A stretch of 43,234 nucleotides of DNA from Candidatus Kuenenia stuttgartensis. Its GTDB lineage: Bacteria; Planctomycetota; Planctomycetia; Pirellulales; UBA1268. A model generated the notes under the pieces. That model was given only the letters and a program-made list of their open reading frames with translations, was not told the DNA's origin and did not search any database. The translations under genes and the position numbers were made by a program. Below, in pieces: positions 1 to 10,814 of this stretch. How positions within the stretch are numbered: the first letter of the stretch is position 1; every line of letters starts with the position of its first letter. The stretch spans positions 1-43,234 of the forward strand of contig CAMDDA010000006.1 in the NCBI GenBank assembly GCA_945890755.1, given 5' to 3'.

Positions 1-1
1 C

Positions 2-955
2 GCCGTTCGCGAGCACTCCGATCTGCTGCGGGAGTATTTCGGAAAGATCATCCCCCCGACCGACAACAAGTTCGCCGCCCTCAACTCGGCCGTGTGGTCC
101 GGCGGCTCGTTCATCTACGTGCCCAAGGGCGTGTCGATCGAATTCCCGCTCCAGGCGTACTTCCGCATCAACGCCGAAAGCATGGGGCAGTTCGAGCGGA
201 CGCTGATCATCGTCGACGAAGGCGCTCACGTGCACTACGTGGAGGGCTGCACCGCGCCGATGTACTCGACCGAGAGCCTCCACTCGGCGGTGGTGGAGAT
301 CGTGGTCAAGAAGCATGGTCGCTGCCGTTACACGACGATCCAAAACTGGGCCAACAACATCTACAACCTCGTCACCAAGCGGGCCATGGCCTACGAAGGC
401 GCCCTCATGGAGTGGATCGACGGCAACCTCGGCAGCCATCTGACGATGAAGTATCCGGCGGTCTACATGATGGAGCCCGGCGCACGCGGCGAGATTCTTT
501 CGATCGCCTTCGCCTCGGCCGGTCAGCACCAGGATGCCGGCGCCAAACTCGTGCATGCCGCCCCGCACACCAGCGGCCGGATCGTCTCCAAGAGCATCTC
601 GAAGAACGGCGGCCGGGCCAGCTACCGTGGCCTCGTGAAGGTGGAGCCGGGGGCCCGCAAGAGCCGGTCGAGCGTCGTCTGCGACGCGCTCATCCTCGAC
701 GACAAGAGCCGCAGCGACACCTACCCCTACATCGAGATCGAAGAGCAGGACGTATCGATCGGTCACGAGGCGAGTGTCTCGAAGATCGGCGAGGAGCAGC
801 TCTTCTATCTGATGAGCCGCGGCCTCACCGAGGCGGAGGCGAGCACGATGATCGTCGGCGGGTTCATCGAGCCGCTCGTGAAGGAACTGCCGATGGAGTA
901 TGCCGTCGAGATGAACAAGCTGATCCAGCTCCAGATGGAAGGCTCGGTGGGCTGA
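2..955 (+). CDS. sufB: Fe-S cluster assembly protein SufB, 5' truncated by window edge
   Basis: Frame open from base 2 ([44 protein letters not shown]...), SufB-type core and C-terminus; followed directly by sufD. Confidence 0.95.
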   Translation, partial: AVREHSDLLREYFGKIIPPTDNKFAALNSAVWSGGSFIYVPKGVSIEFPLQAYFRINAESMGQFERTLIIVDEGAHVHYVEGCTAPMYSTESLHSAVVEIVVKKHGRCRYTTIQNWANNIYNLVTKRAMAYEGALMEWIDGNLGSHLTMKYPAVYMMEPGARGEILSIAFASAGQHQDAGAKLVHAAPHTSGRIVSKSISKNGGRASYRGLVKVEPGARKSRSSVVCDALILDDKSRSDTYPYIEIEEQDVSIGHEASVSKIGEEQLFYLMSRGLTEAEASTMIVGGFIEPLVKELPMEYAVEMNKLIQLQMEGSVG

Positions 956-959
956 CCTC

Positions 960-2336
960 ATGACGACCGCCGTCGCTCCGCCGCCTGCCGCCACGCCCTT
1001 CACCCGCGAACTGCTCGAGTTGATGATCCGCGGGTCGGCGTCGCCCGACTGGGCGTCCGATCTCCGCCGCGATGCCGTCGATCGGCTCGCGGCTCTCGGC
1101 CTCCCCGACCGCCGAGACGAAAACTGGATGCGGACCGACCTGCGGCTGTTCAAGCCTGCCAACTGGTCGTTCCGTCCCGCCCCGGCGGCCGACGCATCGC
1201 TGCCTCGGGGTCTGCTCACCACCGGATCCACCGCGCTCGCCGAGGACTTCGACGACGCCCCGACCGAAGCGGCCCCGGCCACGCTTGCCGGCCGGTTTAC
1301 GGCGCTCGACGGCCATGTCGTGGTCGATGAACTCGCTCCGGAACTGGCCGCTCAAGGTGTGGTATTCGGCTCCGCCGATCGCCTGCTCGCGGAACGGCCC
1401 GATGCCTTTCGGCCGCACTGGTTTTCGGTCATCGATCCCGGGTGCGACTGGTTCGCCGCCCTGCATGCCGCGTTCCATCGGGCCAGTGCGGTGCTCTACG
1501 TGCCGCCGGGCGTGCGGGTCACGGCTCCGTTTCATGTGCTCTCCGCCCTCTCCGATGGCGGCCTCGATACCGGGCACGTGCTCGTGGTGCTCGGCGACGG
1601 AGCCGAGGCCACCGTGCTCACGGAGACGGCCGGCGGTGGAGCGAGCGGCAACGGCGGATTCCACTGCGGCGGCACCGAGATCGTCGTCGGCCAGTCGGCC
1701 TTCCTGCGGATGGTGAATCTCCAGAATTGGAACACGGGCGTCTGGCACTTCGCCCGGCAGAAAGCGGTCGTCCATGCCGGGGGCAGGCTCCAGTGGACGC
1801 TCGGCGCCCTCGGCAGCCGGCTCTCGCAGGTGGCGCAGGACGTCGCCCTCGTCGGCCGCAATGCCAACGCCCAGGTGAACGGCGTGATGTTCACGGAAGG
1901 CCGCCAGCAGCTCGTCTACAACACACTTCAGCACCACGAGGCCCCGGCCTGCAAGAGCGACCTGCTCTACAAGGGGGCCCTGCAGGATCGCAGCCGGCTC
2001 GTGTGGCGCGGCATGATCAAGGTGGACAAGGCGGCCCAGAAGACCGACGGCTACCAGCGGAACGACAACCTGATGCTCTCCAAGGAGTCGCGGGCCGATT
2101 CGATCCCGGGCCTGGAGATCGAGGCCGACGATGTGCGGTGCACGCACGGTGCAACCAGCGGCCGGGTGGACACCGACCAGATTTTCTACGCCCAGGCCCG
2201 CGGTCTCACGGCCGACGAGGCGGCGAGGCTGGTGGTGGCCGGCTTCTTCCAGCAGGTGTTCGACCGCATCACGATCGCACCCGTTCGCGAGGCTCTCGCC
2301 CGCGCGATCGGGCAGCGAATCCGCCGAATCAACTGA
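960..2336 (+). CDS. sufD: Fe-S cluster assembly protein SufD
   Basis: 458 aa, SufBD core (KSDLLYKGALQDRSRLVWRGMIKVDKAAQKTDGYQRNDNLMLS), 4 bp after sufB. Confidence 0.93.
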   Translation: MTTAVAPPPAATPFTRELLELMIRGSASPDWASDLRRDAVDRLAALGLPDRRDENWMRTDLRLFKPANWSFRPAPAADASLPRGLLTTGSTALAEDFDDAPTEAAPATLAGRFTALDGHVVVDELAPELAAQGVVFGSADRLLAERPDAFRPHWFSVIDPGCDWFAALHAAFHRASAVLYVPPGVRVTAPFHVLSALSDGGLDTGHVLVVLGDGAEATVLTETAGGGASGNGGFHCGGTEIVVGQSAFLRMVNLQNWNTGVWHFARQKAVVHAGGRLQWTLGALGSRLSQVAQDVALVGRNANAQVNGVMFTEGRQQLVYNTLQHHEAPACKSDLLYKGALQDRSRLVWRGMIKVDKAAQKTDGYQRNDNLMLSKESRADSIPGLEIEADDVRCTHGATSGRVDTDQIFYAQARGLTADEAARLVVAGFFQQVFDRITIAPVREALARAIGQRIRRIN

Positions 2337-2349
2337 GGTGCCACAACGC

Positions 2350-3138
2350 ATGGCCGAATTCGTGAAGGTTGCGAACGTCTCCGAAGTGCCCGATCCGGGC
2401 AAGACGCTCGTCGAGGTCGATGGCGAGATGGTGGCCCTGTTCCACGTCGACGGGCAGTGGCATGCGATCGACGACGTCTGCACGCACGACGGCGGCCCGC
2501 TGGCCGACGGCGAGCTCCGCAATCACACGATCTCCTGTCCGCGGCACGGAGCGAAGTTCGATATCCGCACCGGTGCCGCCCTCACGATGCCGGCCATCCG
2601 GCCGACGCGGGCCCACGACGTGAAGGTCGAAGGGGCCACGGTGTTCGTGCGGCTTCGGGAAGAGCCCGGGTCCGCCGGCCCGGCAGCCCATGCGTTGCCG
2701 ATCCAGGCGACGGGAACGGCCGGCTCGGCGCAGGTGGCGGCGTCCGTGCCTGCGGCCGCCACGCCCGGGGCGGCAACTGCGTCCGCGACAGCCGCTGCAT
2801 CCCCGGCGGCCGGCCAGCCGCTCTGCGAGGATGCCGTTCGCGAACTGCTCAAGGACGTGAAGGACCCCGAGCTCTTCGTCAACATCGTCGACCTCGGTCT
2901 CATCTACGGCGTGACGCTCTCTCCGGCCGCCGATACCGGCGGCAAGCAGCACGTGGCGATCGACATGACGATGACGAGCCCGGCCTGCCCTGCCGGTCCG
3001 CAACTGATCGGCGACACGAAGCGGGTGCTGGCCGCCCATCCGGAGGTCTCGGCCGTCGAGGTGCGGATCGTCATGGATCCTCCCTGGACCCCCGACCGCA
3101 TGACCGAAGCCGCCCGCGACCAGCTCGGGATCTTCTAA
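2350..3138 (+). CDS. Fusion protein: N-terminal Rieske [2Fe-2S] domain plus C-terminal DUF59/MIP18 (SufT-like) domain
   Basis: CTH...CPRH Rieske ligands, Ala/Pro-rich linker, then LLKDVKDPELFVNIVDLGLIYGV...TSPACPAG...PPWTPDRM. ORF track starts at 2131 but ATG at 2350 begins the Rieske domain. Confidence 0.9.
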   Translation: MAEFVKVANVSEVPDPGKTLVEVDGEMVALFHVDGQWHAIDDVCTHDGGPLADGELRNHTISCPRHGAKFDIRTGAALTMPAIRPTRAHDVKVEGATVFVRLREEPGSAGPAAHALPIQATGTAGSAQVAASVPAAATPGAATASATAAASPAAGQPLCEDAVRELLKDVKDPELFVNIVDLGLIYGVTLSPAADTGGKQHVAIDMTMTSPACPAGPQLIGDTKRVLAAHPEVSAVEVRIVMDPPWTPDRMTEAARDQLGIF

Positions 3139-3174
3139 TGCGGCCCGCAGCAGGTTGACCTCCTGTGGCGGAGT

Positions 3175-3214
3175 TCGGGGCTGCCCACGCCCCGTCGCCG
3201 GACGCTCGCTGAGG
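3175..3214 (+). repeat. Family C hairpin repeat, copy 1
   Basis: ttCGGGGctgcccacgCCCCGtcgCCGGACGCTCGCTgagg; near-identical to 10815-10855. Confidence 0.7.
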
Positions 3215-3394
3215 TAGCGCAGGTAAAAGGTGCGTCACCGGCTCGGGAGCGGTACAAGTCTCGTCGCGGGACCTCGAAGACTCGGTCCAAATGCTCCTCG
3301 AGCTTGCACCGACCCCCTTGCCTCCCTGGCTGCGCTCGGCGGCATACGCCGGCGACGGGGCACGGGCAGCCCCTCACGGCCGTATTCGCGAACT

Positions 3395-3445
3395 GTAGGC
3401 CCGTTGCTCCGCAACGGGCTGCCCGTCACGGAGTGACGGGCCTAC
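3395..3445 (+). repeat. Family B two-hairpin element, complete 51-bp copy
   Basis: GTAGG-CCCGTTGC-TCC-GCAACGGG-CTG-CCCGTCAC-GGA-GTGACGGG-CCTAC. Confidence 0.9.
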
Positions 3446-3465
3446 GTCAGGCAACGGGCAGCCCC

Positions 3466-4083
3466 TCACGGCGTCGTGGTTGGCAGCAGGCTGCGGATTT
3501 CAGCCTCGACGTCGGCGTAGGTGAACGGCCGGCCGAGCCGGCGGGCTGCGTCGTCGTCGTCGAACCGGCGGGCGAGCGTGCCGTCGGGCTTCCAGACGTA
3601 AACGGCCGGGATGCTCACGAGGTCGAGCTTCTCGTAAAGCGAGTCCGCGTCTTCCTTCGTGAGCATGTTCTCGATCCCGCCCGCGCCGACCTTCTCCAGG
3701 AACGACCGCACCGGCGGCAGGACCTCCTCGGGGGTGCCGAGGCCCTCGTAGTCGAAGGAGATGGAGAGGCAGGCCACCTGATCGCGATACTTCTGCGCCA
3801 GCGCGACGAGGCTCGGGAATTCCTTCACGCAGGGGGGGCACGACGTGCTCCAGCAGTCGAGCACGACGATCCGGCCGCGATGGCGCTCGACGGCCGCCAT
3901 CAGGCCGGCGTGATCGACGAGCGCGACGTCGATGGCCTGCGTGGCCGAGCGCGGCTCGACCGGTGCCGGTGCGGCCGTGGCGGCCGGCGGCGGCTGCGGA
4001 GGTGGCGAGCAGCCGGCGATCGGGCAGAATGCCAGACCAGCCGCCACGATCAGATGCCACGCGATGCCACGATTCGAGCACAT
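3466..4083 (-). CDS. TlpA-like thioredoxin-fold lipoprotein
   Basis: MCSNRGIAWHLIVAAGLAFCPIAGC lipoprotein-like signal, WSTSCPPC redox motif, VSIPAVYVWKPDG; start trimmed from 4317. Confidence 0.85.
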   Translation of the reverse strand: MCSNRGIAWHLIVAAGLAFCPIAGCSPPPQPPPAATAAPAPVEPRSATQAIDVALVDHAGLMAAVERHRGRIVVLDCWSTSCPPCVKEFPSLVALAQKYRDQVACLSISFDYEGLGTPEEVLPPVRSFLEKVGAGGIENMLTKEDADSLYEKLDLVSIPAVYVWKPDGTLARRFDDDDAARRLGRPFTYADVEAEIRSLLPTTTP

Positions 4084-4579
4084 CAGGCACAAGCCTCCCG
4101 AGATCCTGCCGACGCCGCGCGAGCTCGTCGTCGCCTGCGCGGCGATGCGCAGCCATGTCAATCTCTCGCATATCGTACGGACCTGCGGCTGTTTTGGCAT
4201 CCGCCGCGTGATCGCCTGCGGCGCGGCCCGGCTGCATGAGCGGATCGCCCGCGACGGCGCCGAGTCGGTGGTGCTCGACGTGCATCGCAGCCTGCCCCCC
4301 GTGCTCGACCGGCTCAAGGCCGAGGGCTATCAGCTCGTGGGCCTCGAGCAGACGACGCATTCGGAGCGGCTGTTTTCGTTTGCGTTCGCGCCACGGACGG
4401 TGCTGGTGATCGGCAACGAGCGGACGGGGCTGGAGCCCGACGAGCTCGTGCGGCTCGACCGCGTGGCCGAGATTCCGATGGCCGGGATGCCCCACAGTCT
4501 CAATGCCGCCACGTCCACGGCGATCGCGGTCTATGAATACTGCCGCCAGCATCCGGTGGCCGTGGGGATTGCACCGTGA
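4064..4579 (+). CDS. SpoU/TrmH-family RNA 2'-O-methyltransferase
   Basis: RSHVNLSHIVRTCGCFGI, VLVIGNERTGLEPDEL, IPMAGMPHSLNAATSTAIAVYEY motifs. Confidence 0.9.
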   Translation: MPRFEHIRHKPPEILPTPRELVVACAAMRSHVNLSHIVRTCGCFGIRRVIACGAARLHERIARDGAESVVLDVHRSLPPVLDRLKAEGYQLVGLEQTTHSERLFSFAFAPRTVLVIGNERTGLEPDELVRLDRVAEIPMAGMPHSLNAATSTAIAVYEYCRQHPVAVGIAP

Positions 4580-5490
4580 CGCTCGTCATCGGTGCTGACG
4601 AAGCGGGCTATGGGCCCAACCTCGGCCCGCTCGTCGTCGCGGCCACGGCCTGGCGGGTCGATGCCGTGCCCGACGACGTCGAGCAGCGATTCGCCGCGGT
4701 CGCGGCCGAGCTTGCCGGCCTGTGGGGCGACTCGAAGCAGATCTACAAGGGCGGAGCCGGCCTCGCAGCGCTCGAGCGCGGCGCACTGGCCGGCATCGCG
4801 GTCACGACCGGGCGCATGCCCGCGGCCTGGAGCGAACTCGCCCCCGTCGTCGGCTGCCTGCAGGATGTCGAGCTACCGGAGTACGAGTCGCTGTGCGCGA
4901 TCACCCTGCCGGTCGCAGCCGATCTCGATGCCGGTCTGCCTCCAGCGCTCGCTGCAACGCTGGCCGCTCAGGGCGTGACGCTCGCGGCGGTGCGGTGCAC
5001 GGTGGTCTCTCCGGCGGCCTTCAATCGACTCCTCGACGCCGGCCTCAACAAGTCGGATCTGCTCTCGCAGGTGACGCTCGACCTCGCGGCGGGCCTGGTC
5101 GCGGCGGCTGGGCCGACGGTCGTCTGGTGTGATCGGCACGGCGGCCGCAAGCGGTATGCGCCGCTGGTCTCCAGGCATTTTTCCGCGCCACTCGTGCAGG
5201 CCCGGGAGGAGACGAACGTCCGCTCCGTCTATGCCATCCCGGCGGCGAACCTCCGGATCGAGTTCAGCGTGGGGGGCGAGGCGAGGACGCCCGTGGCGTT
5301 GGCGAGCATGACGGCGAAGTATGTGCGGGAACTGGCGATGCGGGCCTTCAACGGCCACTGGGGCCGGCTGGTGCCCGGCCTGGAGCCGACGGCCGGGTAT
5401 CCCGTCGATGCGGTTCGCTGGCGGCGAGCGGCGGCGGCGGCCGTGGAGCAGGCGGGCACCGACTGGGATGCGGTCTGGCGCCGGGCGTGA
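4576..5490 (+). CDS. Divergent RNase HII-like protein
   Basis: GADEAGYGPNLGPLVVAA resembles GxDEaGRGplaGPvv; GDSKQI resembles DSKKL; ASMTAKYVRELAM resembles SxxAKvxRDxxM; overlaps upstream stop by 4 bp. Confidence 0.6.
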   Translation: MTLVIGADEAGYGPNLGPLVVAATAWRVDAVPDDVEQRFAAVAAELAGLWGDSKQIYKGGAGLAALERGALAGIAVTTGRMPAAWSELAPVVGCLQDVELPEYESLCAITLPVAADLDAGLPPALAATLAAQGVTLAAVRCTVVSPAAFNRLLDAGLNKSDLLSQVTLDLAAGLVAAAGPTVVWCDRHGGRKRYAPLVSRHFSAPLVQAREETNVRSVYAIPAANLRIEFSVGGEARTPVALASMTAKYVRELAMRAFNGHWGRLVPGLEPTAGYPVDAVRWRRAAAAAVEQAGTDWDAVWRRA

Positions 5491-5561
5491 GGCCCGTTGG
5501 GCTGCCCGCCCCGAACGTCGCTGCTTGCGTGCTGTCCCGGCGCGTCGCACAATCTCGCCGC

Positions 5562-6047
5562 ATGCCCCCGACGCATCTGTTTATCGTTCGTCATGCCGTC
5601 GCCGAAGACATATCGGAGGCGGGTGACGATGCCTCGCGCCGGCTGACGAAAAAGGGGCGCAAGGCCTTCGTGCGACTCGTCGGCCAGCTCCGCGCCGCTG
5701 GGATGGATGTCGACCTCGTCGCCACCTCGCCACTCGCCCGCACGCGGGAAACGGCCGCCGCGCTCGCCGAAGAAGTCGGGGGCAGGCCGCCGGTCGAGGT
5801 CGTCGATGCGCTCGCCCCGGGGTCCGATTGGCGGGCCATGGTGGAGTGGACCTCCCGCCAGGATGCCGACCGGGTCGCCTGGGTGGGGCATGCGCCGTGC
5901 GTCGGGCAGCTCGTGGCGCAGGCGATCGGTGCCGCCGGGGCCGGGGTCGTGATGCAGAAGGGAGCCGTGGCCTCGATCCGGCTGCCGGGCGGCATCGGCG
6001 AGCCCGGCGACCTGGAGTGGCTGGTGACGCCCGACCTCGTCGATTGA
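5562..6047 (+). CDS. sixA: SixA-like phosphohistidine phosphatase (histidine phosphatase superfamily)
   Basis: FIVRHAVAED RHG motif, SPLARTRETAAALAE, WVGHAPCVGQL. Confidence 0.85.
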   Translation: MPPTHLFIVRHAVAEDISEAGDDASRRLTKKGRKAFVRLVGQLRAAGMDVDLVATSPLARTRETAAALAEEVGGRPPVEVVDALAPGSDWRAMVEWTSRQDADRVAWVGHAPCVGQLVAQAIGAAGAGVVMQKGAVASIRLPGGIGEPGDLEWLVTPDLVD

Positions 6048-6182
6048 ACCGCTGCCTTGCCGGCGGGAGAGGCCGGACTCCACCTCCCCGGGGCTGGCGT
6101 CTACAATCCTGGCAACCAAACGGGCCGCCGATGCAAAAGTATCGGCCCCAGGCCGCCGTGCCATTTCATTCGGAGTCGAGTC

Positions 6183-7721
6183 ATGTCCGTTCTCGCCGAT
6201 CGTCGTGATGCCGCGTGGATCTGCCCGCTTTCGCTCCTCGTAATCGGCCTCGCGGCCGTGGCCGTCGGCTGTGCGCCGGCTGCAGGCCCTGGTGTGCCGG
6301 CTGGCAACGTCGTCGAGACGATCGAGGTGATCTCCGCCGATGAGCCGAAGCCGGCCAACCCCGGCGTGGTCGAAACGGCTGCAGCCGTGCGGAAGGCGGT
6401 CGAGGAGACGAACGAGGCCATCGCCGATGCCGACCAGCGGATTGCCGAGGCGGCGGAGTCGCTCGAACGCAAGGAGACGCCGGCCGAGCAGCAGACGGTC
6501 GCGGCCAAGACGGATGCGTCGTCAGAGCAGGCGAAAGCCGGCGCCGTGGAGCCGAAGAAGACCGCCGCCCCTCGTGAGCCGGTGAAGCTCGGTGATCCGG
6601 CCCTGACGGCGGGCGTGCCCGCGAAAGCCGCCGGCGTACCGATCACGCTTCCCGAGATCACGGAGTGGCTCGACGACCCGAGGAACTTCGTGGAGTTGGA
6701 GCCTGTGCTGCCGCTTGGCCTCTCACAGGGCGCCGCCCAGATCACGGGCCTCGACAAGAACCCACTCACGCGGGCCAAGATCGAACTTGGTCGGCAGCTG
6801 TACTTCGATACGCGGCTCTCGGCCGACTCCACCGTCAGCTGCGCCAGCTGCCACAACCCGGCCGAGGGTTACTCCGCGCATACCACCACCGGCGTGGGCA
6901 TTCGAGGTCAGCTGGGGGGGCGGAATTCCCCCGTCTCATTCAATCGCATCCTGTCGGGGCCGCAGTTCTGGGACGGCCGCGTCGATTCGCTGGAAGCCCA
7001 GGCGGTGGGGCCGATTCAGAATCCGATCGAGATGGGCTTCACCCACGAGGGCGTCGTCAAGCGGCTCAGCGAGATTCCGGTCTACCAGCGGCAGTTCGAG
7101 AAGATTTTTGGCGAGCTCACGATCGACCGCGTCGGTGAGGCGATCGCAGCCTTCGAGCGGGTGCTCGTGACGGCGCCATCCCCCTATGATTATGGCGAGC
7201 AACTGCGGGCCTTCGCCGGCCTCGACGAGGACGACATCGCCGACGATCCCGAATTGGCCGCCAAATATGCGGCTGCGAAGGAGGCGGCCGTGGCCCATCC
7301 GATGAGCGAGTCGGCCCAGCGCGGTCGCGACATCTTCTTCAGCGAGAAGGGGAACTGCACCGCCTGCCACGTCGGGGCCAATCTCGCCGACGAGCAGTAC
7401 CACAACATCGGCATCGGCATGGACAAGGAGCAGCCCGACCTGGGCCGATTCGTTGTCACGAAGGACGAGAAGGACACCGGCGCCTTCAAGACGCCCACGG
7501 TGCGCAACGTGGCCCTCACGGCTCCCTACATGCACGACGGCTCGGTGGCGACGCTCGAAGAAGTCGTCGAGTGGTACGACAAGGGGGGCCACCCCAATCC
7601 GCACCTCAGCGGCAAGATCAGGCCACTCAAGCTCACGCCGCAGGAGAAGGCCGACCTCGTCGAGTTCATGAAGGCCTGCACGGGCCCCACGCCGACCGTC
7701 GAAACCAGCCGCCTTCCCTGA
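6183..7721 (+). CDS. Di-heme cytochrome c peroxidase/MauG family lipoprotein-like
   Basis: Two CXXCH motifs (CASCH, CTACH), RNSPVSFNRILSGPQFWDGRVDSLEAQA, FKTPTVRNVALTAPYMHDGS. Confidence 0.92.
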   Translation: MSVLADRRDAAWICPLSLLVIGLAAVAVGCAPAAGPGVPAGNVVETIEVISADEPKPANPGVVETAAAVRKAVEETNEAIADADQRIAEAAESLERKETPAEQQTVAAKTDASSEQAKAGAVEPKKTAAPREPVKLGDPALTAGVPAKAAGVPITLPEITEWLDDPRNFVELEPVLPLGLSQGAAQITGLDKNPLTRAKIELGRQLYFDTRLSADSTVSCASCHNPAEGYSAHTTTGVGIRGQLGGRNSPVSFNRILSGPQFWDGRVDSLEAQAVGPIQNPIEMGFTHEGVVKRLSEIPVYQRQFEKIFGELTIDRVGEAIAAFERVLVTAPSPYDYGEQLRAFAGLDEDDIADDPELAAKYAAAKEAAVAHPMSESAQRGRDIFFSEKGNCTACHVGANLADEQYHNIGIGMDKEQPDLGRFVVTKDEKDTGAFKTPTVRNVALTAPYMHDGSVATLEEVVEWYDKGGHPNPHLSGKIRPLKLTPQEKADLVEFMKACTGPTPTVETSRLP

Positions 7722-7740
7722 GCGCTGGCGCGGGGACGCT

Positions 7741-7884
7741 CATACAAGCCCTGAGCGCGAGCGCCGGGATTCCTCCGCGCGCGATCCCCCGGCTTGCGCC
7801 TGGGGGCTTTTATGGGAGGGGATCTCCTGGCTTGCGCCTGGGGCTTTTGACGCTCATACAAGCCCTGAGCGCGAGCAACGGGAT
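7741..7884. repeat. Family A repeat cluster (A2 + orientation at 7741-7770 and 7855-7884; A1 - orientation at 7783-7814; degenerate A1 at 7821-7848)
   Basis: catacaagccctgagcgcgagcgccgggat / gatcccccggcttgcgcctgggggcttttatg copies. Confidence 0.85.
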
Positions 7885-7942
7885 TCCGTCGCCCCACGGC
7901 AGGCGTCATACTCGGGGGCTCGCCGCAGGCACTCCGACGCAC

Positions 7943-8965
7943 ATGAACCGCACCACGCTTCCACTCTCCGCCGCGACGCTGCCGCTCTATGCGGGCGTGG
8001 ACCTCGGTGGCACGAACATCAAGGCGGCGCTGGTCGACGACACCGGGCGGATCGTCGCCTTTCACACCGAGCCGACACACGCCACCCGCGGTCCGGAGGA
8101 CGCCGCCGCCCGCATGGGCCGCGCGGTGCACGCCCTGGCCGCCCAGGCCGGCATCGCCACGGCCGACGTAGCTGCCGTCGGCCTCGGCTCGCCCGGGCCG
8201 CTCGACATTCCAGCCGGTAGGATCGTGCGAGCCGGCAACCTGCCTGGCTGGGACGACTTCCCGCTGCGGGATCGCGTGGCTGCTCACTGCGGCCGGCCCG
8301 TGACGTTCGCCAACGACGCCAATGCGGCGGCATATGGCGAGTTCTGGGTCGGCTCCGGCCGCGACGAGACGAGTCTCGTCATGCTCACGCTCGGCACGGG
8401 CGTGGGTGGCGGGATCATCATTGGCGACCTCAACGTGGAGGGCGCCCACAGCCACGGATCGGAGTGCGGCCACATACTCGTCGATCCGTCGCCCGAGGCC
8501 CGCGCGTGCCCCTGCGGCCAGCCGGGCCACCTCGAGGCCTACGCGAGCGCGACGGCGGTCGTGCGGCGGGCCGACGAGGCGATCCGGTCTGGGGGCTCGG
8601 GGTCGCTGGCCCGGGCGGTGGCTGCCGGCGAGCCGCTCACGCCGATCCTGGTGGGCCGTGAATGTGCCGCGGGCGATCCGCTGGCCACGGCACTCGTGGC
8701 CGAGACAGCCCGCTGGCTCGGCATCGGGATCGTGACGCTCATGCACGCGATCGACCCCGAGGCCGTGATCATCGGCGGCGCCATGACGTTTGGCGGCGAG
8801 GCCGACCCGGTGGGTCATCTGTTCATCGAGGCGGTTCGCGCCGAGGTGCGATCCCGCACATTTCCGCTCCTGGCCGCCCAAACGGCGATTCGCTACGCCA
8901 GCCTCGGGGGCGATGCCGGGGCCATCGGCGCCGCCGGCCTCGCGCGGCTCGCCCATCGCGGGTAA
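7943..8965 (+). CDS. ROK-family sugar kinase (glucokinase-like)
   Basis: YAGVDLGGTNIKAALVDDTGR, GLGSPGPLD, TLGTGVGGGII, GHILVDPSPEARACPCGQPGHLEAYAS. Confidence 0.92.
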   Translation: MNRTTLPLSAATLPLYAGVDLGGTNIKAALVDDTGRIVAFHTEPTHATRGPEDAAARMGRAVHALAAQAGIATADVAAVGLGSPGPLDIPAGRIVRAGNLPGWDDFPLRDRVAAHCGRPVTFANDANAAAYGEFWVGSGRDETSLVMLTLGTGVGGGIIIGDLNVEGAHSHGSECGHILVDPSPEARACPCGQPGHLEAYASATAVVRRADEAIRSGGSGSLARAVAAGEPLTPILVGRECAAGDPLATALVAETARWLGIGIVTLMHAIDPEAVIIGGAMTFGGEADPVGHLFIEAVRAEVRSRTFPLLAAQTAIRYASLGGDAGAIGAAGLARLAHRG

Positions 8966-8974
8966 GATTCGTTC

Positions 8975-10786
<1,812 letters not shown>

Positions 10787-10814
10787 GGGTGACGTTCAAT
10801 GCCTCTGGGATAGG

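Noticed and set aside
864-2522. 552-aa - strand ORF opposite sufD
   Set aside because: Shadow ORF; sufD and the Rieske gene on the + strand are well supported.
3395-3445. Simple rho-independent terminator
   Set aside because: No following T-tract; two-arm structure with compensated arm differences and tandem expansion is not explained by an ordinary intrinsic terminator, although a 3'-end role remains possible.
7741-7884. Peptides such as SPERKRGD / PPGASRGI / APRRKPGD recurring in ORF translations
   Set aside because: These are translations of family A hairpin repeats in intergenic gaps, not a conserved protein motif.
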